Shown here in pieces: positions 1-5,955 of a stretch of 12,159 nucleotides of DNA. The position numbers and the translations under genes were made by a program. The notes under the pieces were generated by a model. That model made no database searches, was not told where the DNA came from, and was given only the letters and a program-made list of their open reading frames with translations. This DNA comes from Caryophanales bacterium UBA5026 (GTDB lineage Bacteria; Bacillota_I; Bacilli_A; RF39; UBA660), in NCBI GenBank assembly GCA_002416285.1, contig DICM01000009.1:1-12159 (forward strand), written 5' to 3'. Position 1 is the first letter of the stretch. Every line of letters starts with the position of its first letter.

Positions 1-27
1 ACTTGACAGGTACTAGTATCAATTTTC
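1..27 (+). repeat. Left copy of 27-bp terminal inverted repeat
   Basis: Positions 1-27 are the exact reverse complement of 12133-12159; the match breaks at base 28. The repeat contains the last two sense codons and TGA stop of jag (19-27 on the minus strand) plus 18 bases beyond. Its centre holds the palindrome TACTAGTA (11-18), flanked by near-symmetric TTGACA (3-8) and TATCAA (17-22). No transposase or integrase is seen inside. It could continue outside the window, which I cannot see. Confidence 0.95.
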
Positions 28-633
28 TTCTTTTTCTATAATGATATGTCTTTCTCTTCCTTCACCAACACTTTTTGTACAAATCCCTTTTATTGTAGAA
101 ATAATGGAATGAACAAATCGTCTTTCATAAGAATTCATCGGATCTAATGCTGCTTCGATACCAGTTTTTGCTACCTCTTCAGCAATTTTTCTAACTTCAT
201 TTTCTAATACCTGAAATTGTCTTTTCCGGTATCCCGAAATATCCAAGCTTACTTTTATACCAAAAGGTGTTGCTGCATGAACCGTTTGACGAATCAAAGT
301 TAAAAGTGCATGAAGATTTTTTCCTTCTTTTCCAATTAAAACATTATTTACACTTGTATCAAGCTCAATATTAAAATTATTATCTTCACAAGTGATAATT
401 GCATTAACTTCAATATTCATTTTTTGTGCTAATTCATTAAAGTAGTCCTTTAGAAACTTTTCTACATCAGACTTAAGTAAAATTTCAACTTGATATTTTC
501 CAGACTTGAATAATTTTCCTTGTTCATAATTTGTTTGATAAAAACATTGATCTTTCGTTACTTTTAATTCAGACAAACCCTGTTCAATTGTATCCTCTTC
601 TGTTTTACCTTGATACTTGTAAGTTTTAATCAT
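19..633 (-). CDS. khpB: KhpB/Jag/EloR RNA-binding protein
   Basis: 204 aa, full length for the family. Three domains can be seen: an N-terminal Jag-N module (about 1-50, including MIKTYKYQGKTEEDTIEQGL), a KH domain with the RNA-binding loop GKEGKN at 101-106 (about 75-140), and a C-terminal R3H domain with ERRFVH at 170-175. The family is a cytoplasmic RNA-binding protein that partners KhpA and in streptococci links to cell elongation. The start ATG at 633-631 overlaps the end of yidC by 8 nt (ATGATTAA), suggesting translational coupling, and an AGAGGA-type ribosome site lies just upstream. It is the last gene of the leftward rpmH-rnpA-yidC-jag array. Its final codons and stop lie inside the terminal repeat, so no terminator is visible. 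Identification is firm; the physiological role in this organism is inferred from the family. Confidence 0.95.
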   Translation of the reverse strand: MIKTYKYQGKTEEDTIEQGLSELKVTKDQCFYQTNYEQGKLFKSGKYQVEILLKSDVEKFLKDYFNELAQKMNIEVNAIITCEDNNFNIELDTSVNNVLIGKEGKNLHALLTLIRQTVHAATPFGIKVSLDISGYRKRQFQVLENEVRKIAEEVAKTGIEAALDPMNSYERRFVHSIISTIKGICTKSVGEGRERHIIIEKEEN

Positions 634-1588
634 GTTTCATTCCTCTTTTCACCCATAAATTTTGAGCAATTGACATTAAACTTGATACTACCCAGTAAAT
701 TGCGATTCCTGATGAAATTGAAAATGCTGCAAAAGTCATAAATATAGTCATAAAATTTTTCATTGTTTTCATTTGTTTTTCTTGATCAGCGCTCATTGCG
801 GCACCACTATTTAAGTTGAATGAATAATATGTTGTAGATACGATAAATATAATTAAAATTAAATAATAATAATGTCCTTGTAATGCTGCTGTAAGTGGAC
901 TTGTCCCTAGTTGAAAGCCTAGGAAAGTTTCATCAAAAATAGCCGGGATTCTACTAATACCCTCATAAAAAGCAAAGAACAATGGTATTTGTATAAATTG
1001 AAATAAACATCCAGATAGCGGCTTCACTCCATATTTTTTGTAAATCGCAAACATTTCCTGTGATTTTTGAATTTGTGATTCTTGATCATTTTTATTTTTA
1101 TATTTTTTCTCTAATTTATCTAATTCTGGTTTAGCCTTTTTTAACTTTTCTGATTGCATAGCCCCACTTTTTGTAAATGGCCATGCGATTAAACGAATTA
1201 AAATTGTTGTAATAATTAGCGCTAATCCATATGTATTTAATAAATTACCAATTTTAATAATAACCCAAGCAAGAGGTTTTACAAATAGACTTGTCCAAAT
1301 TCCATCGTATTTGCCACCAACTAATTTCATATCTTTGCAATCATCAAGACTATCTAAATTAATTTTATTTTTTTCAGAAGCTTGCTTATTATAGTCTTCA
1401 TATAATTTTAGAGTCTCTTCATCAGTTGGCTTACATAAAATGTTTTTTGTTAAAGCTTGACCGGTTTCATTATTTTTTACAATTTTTCCCTGCTCGTTTT
1501 TTAATTGTTTAGTACATCCTGTTAAATTCAAAATCAAAAATCCTGAGACAAGCGTTATTGCTAACTTATTTCTAGTCGTTTTCTTCAT
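626..1588 (-). CDS. yidC: YidC/Oxa1-family membrane protein insertase (lipoprotein type)
   Basis: 320 aa from the ATG at 1588. A second ATG at 1594 also exists but is only one base from the AAGGAG Shine-Dalgarno, while 1588 has 7-nt spacing, so 1588 is preferred. A signal peptide ends in the lipobox LTGC with Cys25 as the lipidated residue. About 80 extracytoplasmic residues follow, then the conserved insertase core: first membrane segment around 105-135 with the groove arginine in IRLIAWPF (R132), a charged cytoplasmic hairpin (145-190), then hydrophobic segments near 195-210, 240-258 and 278-310. This is the Gram-positive SpoIIIJ/YidC1 form that inserts proteins with or without SecYEG. It overlaps rnpA by 17 nt and jag by 8 nt. 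It is longer than the roughly 260-290 aa usual for Bacillus paralogues, the extra being in the outside N-terminal region. Confidence 0.95.
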   Translation of the reverse strand: MKKTTRNKLAITLVSGFLILNLTGCTKQLKNEQGKIVKNNETGQALTKNILCKPTDEETLKLYEDYNKQASEKNKINLDSLDDCKDMKLVGGKYDGIWTSLFVKPLAWVIIKIGNLLNTYGLALIITTILIRLIAWPFTKSGAMQSEKLKKAKPELDKLEKKYKNKNDQESQIQKSQEMFAIYKKYGVKPLSGCLFQFIQIPLFFAFYEGISRIPAIFDETFLGFQLGTSPLTAALQGHYYYLILIIFIVSTTYYSFNLNSGAAMSADQEKQMKTMKNFMTIFMTFAAFSISSGIAIYWVVSSLMSIAQNLWVKRGMKHD

Positions 1589-1925
1589 GTTCATTCTCCT
1601 TTAATACATTTATTTTTTCCAAGCAATAAAATAAATTTTCTCTCATCGTTTGATAAGAGATATCCAATATGCCCTTCCTTACCATTATAATACAATTAAA
1701 GCCATTTTGATAGTTCTTTTGATCGAGAATATCCTTTATTTGACGACGTAACTTATTTCTTATAACAGCGTTACATATTTTTTTACTCACAGAAAAACCA
1801 AAATAGTAGCTAGGATCATCTATTTTTTCTTTATAAATAATGAATTCTTTGTATCGAAACGGTTTTGTTGTTTGAATAATTCGCTGATAATCAGTGTTCT
1901 TCTTTATGATATTTCTCTTTTTCAT
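1572..1925 (-). CDS. rnpA: Ribonuclease P protein component
   Basis: 117 aa, normal size. RnpA is the protein subunit that, with the RNase P RNA, removes 5' leaders from pre-tRNAs in the cytoplasm. The family signature is present as SVSKKICNAVIRNKLRR at 45-61. The core 'RNR' is R56-N57-K58, a conservative change. The N-terminal basic MKKRNIIKKNTDYQRII resembles other RnpA proteins. Start ATG at 1925 has AAGGGG seven bases upstream. The acidic C-terminal tail (KENEHEEND) overlaps the start of yidC, and the yidC ribosome site lies within the last rnpA codons. It sits directly downstream of rpmH, as in nearly all bacteria, but an intrinsic terminator separates the two. Confidence 0.95.
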   Translation of the reverse strand: MKKRNIIKKNTDYQRIIQTTKPFRYKEFIIYKEKIDDPSYYFGFSVSKKICNAVIRNKLRRQIKDILDQKNYQNGFNCIIMVRKGILDISYQTMRENLFYCLEKINVLKENEHEEND

Positions 1926-1940
1926 GCTATTACCCCTTAG

Positions 1941-1968
1941 AAAGAAAAATCCACTGAGAACAGTGGAT
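1941..1968 (-). terminator. Intrinsic terminator/attenuator after rpmH
   Basis: Read on the minus strand, the rpmH stop codon is followed by ATCCACTG-TTCT-CAGTGGAT (arms 1961-1968 and 1949-1956, 8 perfect pairs, 4-nt loop) and then a T-rich run TTTTTCTTT. It lies between rpmH and the rnpA ribosome site, so it likely lets only part of transcription read into rnpA-yidC-jag. No separate strong promoter for rnpA is obvious in the short gap. Confidence 0.85.
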
Positions 1969-1972
1969 GTTA

Positions 1973-2095
1973 TTAATGAGCTAAAACTTTGCGTCCTTTT
2001 CTTCTTCTTCTATTAAGAACATTTGATTTCATACGAGCAAAGAAACCGTGTTTTTTTGCTTTCTTACGATTATTTGGTTGATAAGTTCTTTTCAT
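1973..2095 (-). CDS. rpmH: 50S ribosomal protein L34 (short form)
   Basis: 40 codons, ATG at 2095-2093, TAA at 1975-1973. The protein begins MKRTYQPNNRKKAKKHGFFA and ends RRRRKGRKVLAH, unmistakable L34. A strong Shine-Dalgarno GGGAGGTGG precedes the start. L34 binds 23S rRNA in the large subunit and is assembled late. Compared with the 44-aa B. subtilis protein it lacks about four residues in the middle: the usual RM-x-(S/T)-K-N-G-R-x-VL is here RMKSNVL. This internal deletion removes the conserved Gly-Arg of the loop, while both basic helices remain. The gene has its own consensus promoter and a terminator immediately downstream. Confidence 0.95.
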   Translation of the reverse strand: MKRTYQPNNRKKAKKHGFFARMKSNVLNRRRRKGRKVLAH

Positions 2096-2136
2096 AATCC
2101 ACCTCCCGAACTATATTTTTCGCGTTTGCTTTTACA

Positions 2137-2165
2137 ATTATATAGGGATTCGTTGGTTTTGTCAA
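2137..2165 (-). promoter_or_regulatory. Sigma-A promoter of rpmH
   Basis: On the minus strand there is a perfect -35 TTGACA (2165-2160) and a perfect -10 TATAAT (2142-2137) separated by exactly 17 bp, with the start codon of rpmH about 42 bases after the -10. This is the best promoter in the window and fits a highly expressed ribosomal protein. The -35 begins only 7 bases after the stop codon of the upstream phosphodiesterase gene. Confidence 0.93.
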
Positions 2166-2172
2166 ATGCTTT

Positions 2173-2880
2173 TTACCATTTTTCTATCTTTTCAACTAAA
2201 TACCCAGTTCCAAACTCACTTGCCTTATGATATTCATCTTTATTATATATAGTCCAGAATAATACTGGAATACCTTTTTTTCGCATTTTTTTTATAAATT
2301 TTCGATTATAAAACCCCACTTGATAGGAGATAAAATCTGGTTTTAATACCCAATTTAAATGTTCTAATAAAAAAGTTTTATATCTTTTTTGATCCTTAAT
2401 ACTAATCAAAAGGCCTCTTTTTACTTCTGGGCGATGAATACGCCACCATAATACCGAAAATGGCCAAAATGATTTTACAACATATTCGCCATGATAATTA
2501 TCTAATATCTCAGCTACTGCTCGATCTAATTTATTCTTTTTAACATCATACTTTAATTCTATAACTAAAGAAACCTGACCGTTGATTAATTTTAAAACCT
2601 GTGAAAAAGTGGGAATCTTTTCCATACTATCTTTTAAATAGATGGTGGATAAATCAGATACTTCTAAATCTTTAACATCTTTATTAATTTCAGTCATACG
2701 TTTCAAATTGTCATCATGAAAAACAATTATTGTTCCATCTTTAATAATGTGTAAATCCAATTCGATTGGATATCCTTTTTCTATTGCTTTTTGGAATGCA
2801 GCTAAAGAATTCTCTGGAATTTGTTCATTGTGGAAACCGCGATGAGCAATTTTTTTCTGTTCAAGTAGAAAACTTTCCAT
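2173..2880 (-). CDS. Glycerophosphodiester phosphodiesterase family protein
   Basis: 235 aa. The protein has the GDPD TIM-barrel signatures: IAHRG with H13-R14, PENS with E24-N25, the metal-binding ELDLH (E40, D42, H44), the catalytic FHDD (H55), and VIELK (E108, K110). Family members hydrolyse glycerophosphodiesters (deacylated phospholipids) to glycerol 3-phosphate and an alcohol. The closing part PVLFWTIYNKDE is also typical. No signal peptide or membrane segment is seen, so it should act in the cytoplasm. ATG at 2880 has a modest GGTGGTGA ribosome site. It lies between oriC and rpmH, a place usually empty, is transcribed leftward, and has no terminator of its own before the rpmH promoter. 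Exact substrate is unknown, so no gene symbol is given. Confidence 0.9.
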   Translation of the reverse strand: MESFLLEQKKIAHRGFHNEQIPENSLAAFQKAIEKGYPIELDLHIIKDGTIIVFHDDNLKRMTEINKDVKDLEVSDLSTIYLKDSMEKIPTFSQVLKLINGQVSLVIELKYDVKKNKLDRAVAEILDNYHGEYVVKSFWPFSVLWWRIHRPEVKRGLLISIKDQKRYKTFLLEHLNWVLKPDFISYQVGFYNRKFIKKMRKKGIPVLFWTIYNKDEYHKASEFGTGYLVEKIEKW

Positions 2881-2895
2881 TTAATCACCACCATC

Positions 2896-2923
2896 ATTCT
2901 ACTACATTCTATTTCATTTTCAA
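2896..2923 (-). promoter_or_regulatory. Candidate promoter of the phosphodiesterase gene
   Basis: On the minus strand TTGAAA (2923-2918) and TAGAAT (2901-2896), each one mismatch from consensus, are 16 bp apart and would give a short leader before the ATG at 2880. A competing perfect TATAAT at 2983-2978 has only a weak -35, so the choice between them is uncertain. Confidence 0.4.
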
Positions 2924-3005
2924 AGTTTTGTTTGGGAAATATTTTATTAAATGTGGAAGAATTTTTTATGGGAAATAATTATAAACATAGTTTTACACAA
3001 CAAAA

Positions 3006-3012
3006 TTCGACA
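3006..3012 (-). promoter_or_regulatory. Spo0A-box-like heptamer in oriC
   Basis: TTCGACA on the plus strand reads TGTCGAA on the minus strand, a perfect match to the core Spo0A box known from Bacillus. I found the heptamer at only one other place in the window, upstream of the comK homologue. A 7-base match is weak evidence alone. Confidence 0.3.
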
Positions 3013-3044
3013 TTTTTCTTTTTGTTTTAATAGAATTATACATT

Positions 3045-3053
3045 TTATACACA
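3045..3053 (+). promoter_or_regulatory. DnaA box TTATACACA
   Basis: Matches the TTATNCACA DnaA-box consensus exactly and is followed after four bases by an inverted TTTTCCACA box, forming a close pair in the middle of the gene-free origin. Confidence 0.8.
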
Positions 3054-3057
3054 TAGA

Positions 3058-3066
3058 TGTGGAAAA
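3058..3066 (-). promoter_or_regulatory. DnaA box TTTTCCACA (minus strand)
   Basis: Plus strand TGTGGAAAA; one mismatch from TTATCCACA. Faces the exact box at 3045-3053. Confidence 0.6.
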
Positions 3067-3098
3067 CTTTTGTACAGGTTATAATCATGTTGAATAAC

Positions 3099-3107
3099 TT
3101 ATCAACA
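3099..3107 (+). promoter_or_regulatory. DnaA box-like TTATCAACA
   Basis: One mismatch from TTATCCACA; forms the right half of the inverted repeat at 3087-3108. Confidence 0.5.
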
Positions 3108-3179
3108 TCTGTGTGGAAATACTCTTTTTGGATTGTTTTTTTAATGATTTTTAATGTGGAATATTATGTGAATTACTTT

Positions 3180-3188
3180 TTTTCCACA
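3180..3188 (+). promoter_or_regulatory. DnaA box TTTTCCACA
   Basis: One mismatch from consensus and the same variant as the box at 3058-3066. It stands at the edge of the T-rich stretch leading to dnaA. Confidence 0.6.
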
Positions 3189-3273
3189 ATTTTCGCGTTT
3201 TTTCCTTTTATTTTCCATTTTTTTATTGTATTATATAGGTAATTATTTGAGCAGGACGGGGGTGTTGACTTAA

Positions 3274-4626
3274 ATGAACAAAGAAGTTTTGTGGAAATCT
3301 TTTTTAGAGCGAATAAAAACTGAGATTTCACCAATTGCTTATGATACCTGGTTTTCTGAATCTATTATTCATGATATAAAGGATAACTTGGTAAAAGTCA
3401 TCGTCCCTATGTATATTCATAAGAAAAATCTAAAAGAGAACTATAATGAATTAATTGAGGAGTTATTCACAGAAATTTCTGGCAGTAATTTCAAATTTGA
3501 ATATTTCACAAAAGAGGAAGTAGAAACTAATATTGAAATTGATACGGATCATATTGGGGTTCCTTCTAACTTGAAATTTGAAAGTAACCTAAATCCTCAG
3601 TACACATTTGAAAATTTCATAGTAGGGCAGAGTAACAAATTTGCTCAAGCCACTGCGCTTGCTGTTGCAGAAAATCCTGGATATATGTATAATCCACTAT
3701 TTATATATGGAAATAGTGGTCTAGGAAAAACACATTTGATGCACGCCATTGGAAACTACATATTAGAGCAGGGGAAAAAGACTGTTTTATATGTAACGAG
3801 TGAAAAATTCGTTTCTGACTTTATCGGTATCAATAAGAAATCAAAAGAAGGCAACAATTTTGATACGGTTGATATCTTTAAAAAGAAATATCGTGATGTG
3901 GACGTTCTAATCATCGATGATATTCAGTATTTAGGAAATGCGAATCAGACGCAACAGGAATTTTTCAATACTTTCAATGATTTATATGGAAATAATAAGC
4001 AAATCATCATATCATCAGACCGTTCACCAGATGACTTGAAACTTCTTGAAGATCGTTTAAGAACACGATTTAACTGGGGTCTTACCATTAATATTCTTCC
4101 TCCAGATTTTGAACTGAGAATGAATATTATTGATAAGAAAATAGAAGGACAGATGTTAGTCTCTCCATTCCCAAAAGATGTTAAAGAATATATCGCTAGT
4201 AATTGCACCAGTGACATACGAAAATTAGAGGGAGCAATCACACGAGTAGTTGCTTATGCTACCATGATGAATGGAAGCGATATTAGTATAGACCTTACAA
4301 TTGAAGCATTAAAGGATTATTTTGTAAAAAGCGTGATATCAAAAAATAAAATTGATCAAGTAATGCAGTTAGTAGCAACTACTTACAATATCAGTGTTGA
4401 AGAATTGAAAAGTAAGAGAAGGGCAGCTAATATTGCTTTTCCAAGACAAATTGCCATGTATATCTGTAGAACTTACCTAGAAGAATCTCTTCCAAAAATT
4501 GGAATTGAATTTGGAGGGAAAGATCATACTACAGTTATGCATTCTGTGGATAAAATTAAAAATCAGTTGAAAACAGATCATAAATTAAATATCGAAATTA
4601 ATAAGATTATTAGTCAAATAAAATAG
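3274..4626 (+). CDS. dnaA: Chromosomal replication initiator protein DnaA
   Basis: 450 aa, normal size. Domain I occupies about 1-75, a short linker follows (76-107), then the AAA+ ATPase domain III with Walker A GNSGLGKT (146-153), Walker B VLIIDDIQ (211-218), sensor 1 IISSDR (245-250) and sensor 2 DIRKLEG (314-320). Domain IV (about 360-450) binds DnaA boxes and contains FPRQIAM (389-395) and the signature GGKDHTTVMHS (414-424). Most DnaA proteins have Arg where Lys416 stands. DnaA-ATP oligomerises on oriC, melts the duplex and loads helicase. The start is fixed because an in-frame TAA lies directly before the ATG; the ribosome site is GGACGGGGGTG. DnaA boxes both upstream and downstream of the gene suggest autoregulation. 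Confidence 0.98.
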   Translation: MNKEVLWKSFLERIKTEISPIAYDTWFSESIIHDIKDNLVKVIVPMYIHKKNLKENYNELIEELFTEISGSNFKFEYFTKEEVETNIEIDTDHIGVPSNLKFESNLNPQYTFENFIVGQSNKFAQATALAVAENPGYMYNPLFIYGNSGLGKTHLMHAIGNYILEQGKKTVLYVTSEKFVSDFIGINKKSKEGNNFDTVDIFKKKYRDVDVLIIDDIQYLGNANQTQQEFFNTFNDLYGNNKQIIISSDRSPDDLKLLEDRLRTRFNWGLTINILPPDFELRMNIIDKKIEGQMLVSPFPKDVKEYIASNCTSDIRKLEGAITRVVAYATMMNGSDISIDLTIEALKDYFVKSVISKNKIDQVMQLVATTYNISVEELKSKRRAANIAFPRQIAMYICRTYLEESLPKIGIEFGGKDHTTVMHSVDKIKNQLKTDHKLNIEINKIISQIK

Positions 4627-4644
4627 AATGGGGAAAAGTGCATT

Positions 4645-4731
4645 TATTACACACTTTATCCACTTCTAGAATTTGATCAAAATCATTTATTTTAAAGAGT
4701 ATTACACACTTTTCCACTTTATCCACTTCTA
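4645..4731 (+). repeat. Duplicated DnaA-box unit
   Basis: Copy 1 (4645-4668) reads TATTACACACTT then TATCCACTTCTA. Copy 2 (4700-4731) is identical except for an inserted TTCCACTT (4712-4719), which turns a single box into two abutting 9-mers. The copies start 55 bp apart. Confidence 0.85.
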
Positions 4732-4767
4732 TAATAAAGATAATATATATAATAATAAATATAAAGG
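4728..4767 (+). other. Candidate DNA unwinding element with TAA triplets
   Basis: From 4730 to 4764 the sequence is A/T only except one G. Read in steps of three from 4732, seven of the eleven triplets through 4764 are TAA, starting four bases after the last DnaA box. This resembles the DnaA-trio arrangement beside DnaA boxes in the Bacillus unwinding region, but low-complexity A/T sequence can imitate it. The final bases overlap the dnaN ribosome site. Confidence 0.45.
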
Positions 4768-4776
4768 AGAATGATT

Positions 4777-5898
4777 ATGAAATTAGAAATTAAACAGAGC
4801 ACTTTAATGGAGCACTTAAATTATGTTATTAAAGGAATATCTAGTAAGAATATAATTCCTGTATTAAATTGTATTAAATTTGAACTAACCGATGAAGGCT
4901 TATATCTTATGAGTACAGATAATGATATTGCAATTAAAACATTTATTGAAGCAAAAGATATTGAAACTATAGAGAAAACTGGAGAAATTGTTGTTTCAGG
5001 TCGTTATATCTACGAAATTATCCGCAAGCTTCCTAATGTAATTATTACAATTGAGGAAGTTGTCGATAATAAAATTTATATAACAACCACGAATTCTTCT
5101 TTCCATTTAAATTGTAATAGACCAGAGGAATTTCCTATATTAGATTTAAGTGATCACAAGAATCCAATTTTAATAAGTAAAAAAGTTTTTCGTAATATTA
5201 TTAGACAGACCGCTTTTGCTACATCTTCACAGGAGTCTAGACCAGTGTTAACAGGAATTAACTTTAAAATTGAAGGAAATATTATGGAATGTACAGCAAC
5301 TGATTCTTATCGATTAGCAAAAAAGAAAATTGAATTAAATGATTCAGTTGTAGAAAATATTAATATTATTATTCCTACCAAAAATCTAAATGAACTTGTA
5401 AAATTATTTAGTGATGAAGAAGGCGAAATTGAATTACACATCTTTAATAATAAAGTTATATTCAAATTCAATAGTATCATTATGATGTCACGTCTTATTA
5501 ATGGTACTTATCCAGATACTTCCAAATTAATTCCAACTGAATTTATGCTTACTATTAAACTTAATTTAACAAATTTTTATGATTCAATTGACCGAGCTTC
5601 TCTACTTACAAATGAAGCAGATAAAAATACCATTAAATTTGAAAGTAATGAAAATAGAGTTATTATCTCATCAAATATTCCAGAAATTGGTAATGTTGAG
5701 GAAGTTATAGAGGCCATTAAAGATAATACTGAAGAAATCAAAATCGCATTTAGTTCAAAATATATGATTGACGCATTAAAATCATTAGAGTGTGAAGAAG
5801 TAGAATTATTATTTAATGGAGAAATTAAACCAATTATTTTAAAAAATCCAGAAAGCGATGACTTAATTCAATTAATTCTTCCAATTCGTACCTATTAA
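4777..5898 (+). CDS. dnaN: DNA polymerase III beta subunit (sliding clamp)
   Basis: 373 aa from ATG 4777. An ATG at 4771 is in frame but is one base from AAAGGAG, so the second start with 7-nt spacing is preferred. DnaN dimerises into a ring round DNA and tethers the replicative polymerase and repair proteins. The family features are visible: N-terminal MKLEIKQSTLMEHL, SRPVLTGINF and TDSYRLAKKK in the second domain, and the C-terminal LILPIRTY that ends every clamp. Length agrees with the 378 aa of B. subtilis. It follows dnaA after the downstream oriC segment and is closed by a terminator that starts on the stop codon, so the downstream comK homologue is probably not simply co-transcribed. 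Confidence 0.97.
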   Translation: MKLEIKQSTLMEHLNYVIKGISSKNIIPVLNCIKFELTDEGLYLMSTDNDIAIKTFIEAKDIETIEKTGEIVVSGRYIYEIIRKLPNVIITIEEVVDNKIYITTTNSSFHLNCNRPEEFPILDLSDHKNPILISKKVFRNIIRQTAFATSSQESRPVLTGINFKIEGNIMECTATDSYRLAKKKIELNDSVVENINIIIPTKNLNELVKLFSDEEGEIELHIFNNKVIFKFNSIIMMSRLINGTYPDTSKLIPTEFMLTIKLNLTNFYDSIDRASLLTNEADKNTIKFESNENRVIISSNIPEIGNVEEVIEAIKDNTEEIKIAFSSKYMIDALKSLECEEVELLFNGEIKPIILKNPESDDLIQLILPIRTY

Positions 5899-5920
5899 TC
5901 CACTTATGTGGATTTTTTTA
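5897..5920 (+). terminator. Intrinsic terminator of dnaN
   Basis: AATCCAC-TTAT-GTGGATT forms a 7-bp stem (5897-5903 with 5908-5914) followed by a T run to 5919. The stem begins inside the TAA stop codon of dnaN. Confidence 0.85.
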
Positions 5921-5955
5921 TAAAATAATATCATTCTCCTTATTATCTGTGCTTT

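Larger units (their letters stand above)
2881..3273. other. oriC: Replication origin, upstream part (oriC-1)
   Basis: A 393-bp gene-free stretch between divergent genes, very A+T rich, immediately upstream of dnaA. It holds one DnaA box matching TTATNCACA (3045-3053), three one-mismatch boxes (3058-3066 minus, 3099-3107 plus, 3180-3188 plus) and weaker two-mismatch relatives at 2952-2960, 2991-2999, 3112-3120 and 3155-3163. An inverted repeat ATGTTGA...TCAACAT spans 3087-3108. The T-rich 3190-3236 segment before dnaA contains possible -10 elements (TATTAT at 3229) but no convincing -35. Origin identity is inferred from box density and gene context; the boundaries are those of the flanking genes. 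Confidence 0.85.
4627..4776. other. oriC: Replication origin, downstream part (oriC-2, dnaA-dnaN gap)
   Basis: A 150-bp gap with a second DnaA-box cluster: TTATCCACT at 4656-4664, TTTTCCACT at 4710-4718 and TTATCCACT at 4719-4727, all on the plus strand, plus a weaker inverted TTTTCCCCA at 4629-4637. A 10-bp palindrome TTTGATCAAA (4672-4681) lies between the clusters. In B. subtilis the unwinding site lies in this same gap, so a bipartite origin is likely. The gap also has to hold any dnaN promoter; a TATAAT at 4730-4735 exists but without a convincing -35. Confidence 0.75.

Noticed and set aside
3057..3242. Small open frame inside oriC
   Set aside because: It runs through DnaA boxes and T-rich sequence, has no ribosome site, and the product is a low-complexity Phe/Ile-rich string.
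4672..4681. Palindrome TTTGATCAAA as a dnaA terminator
   Set aside because: It is a loop-less 10-bp palindrome without a T tract, so it is not a terminator; listed only as part of the origin gap.
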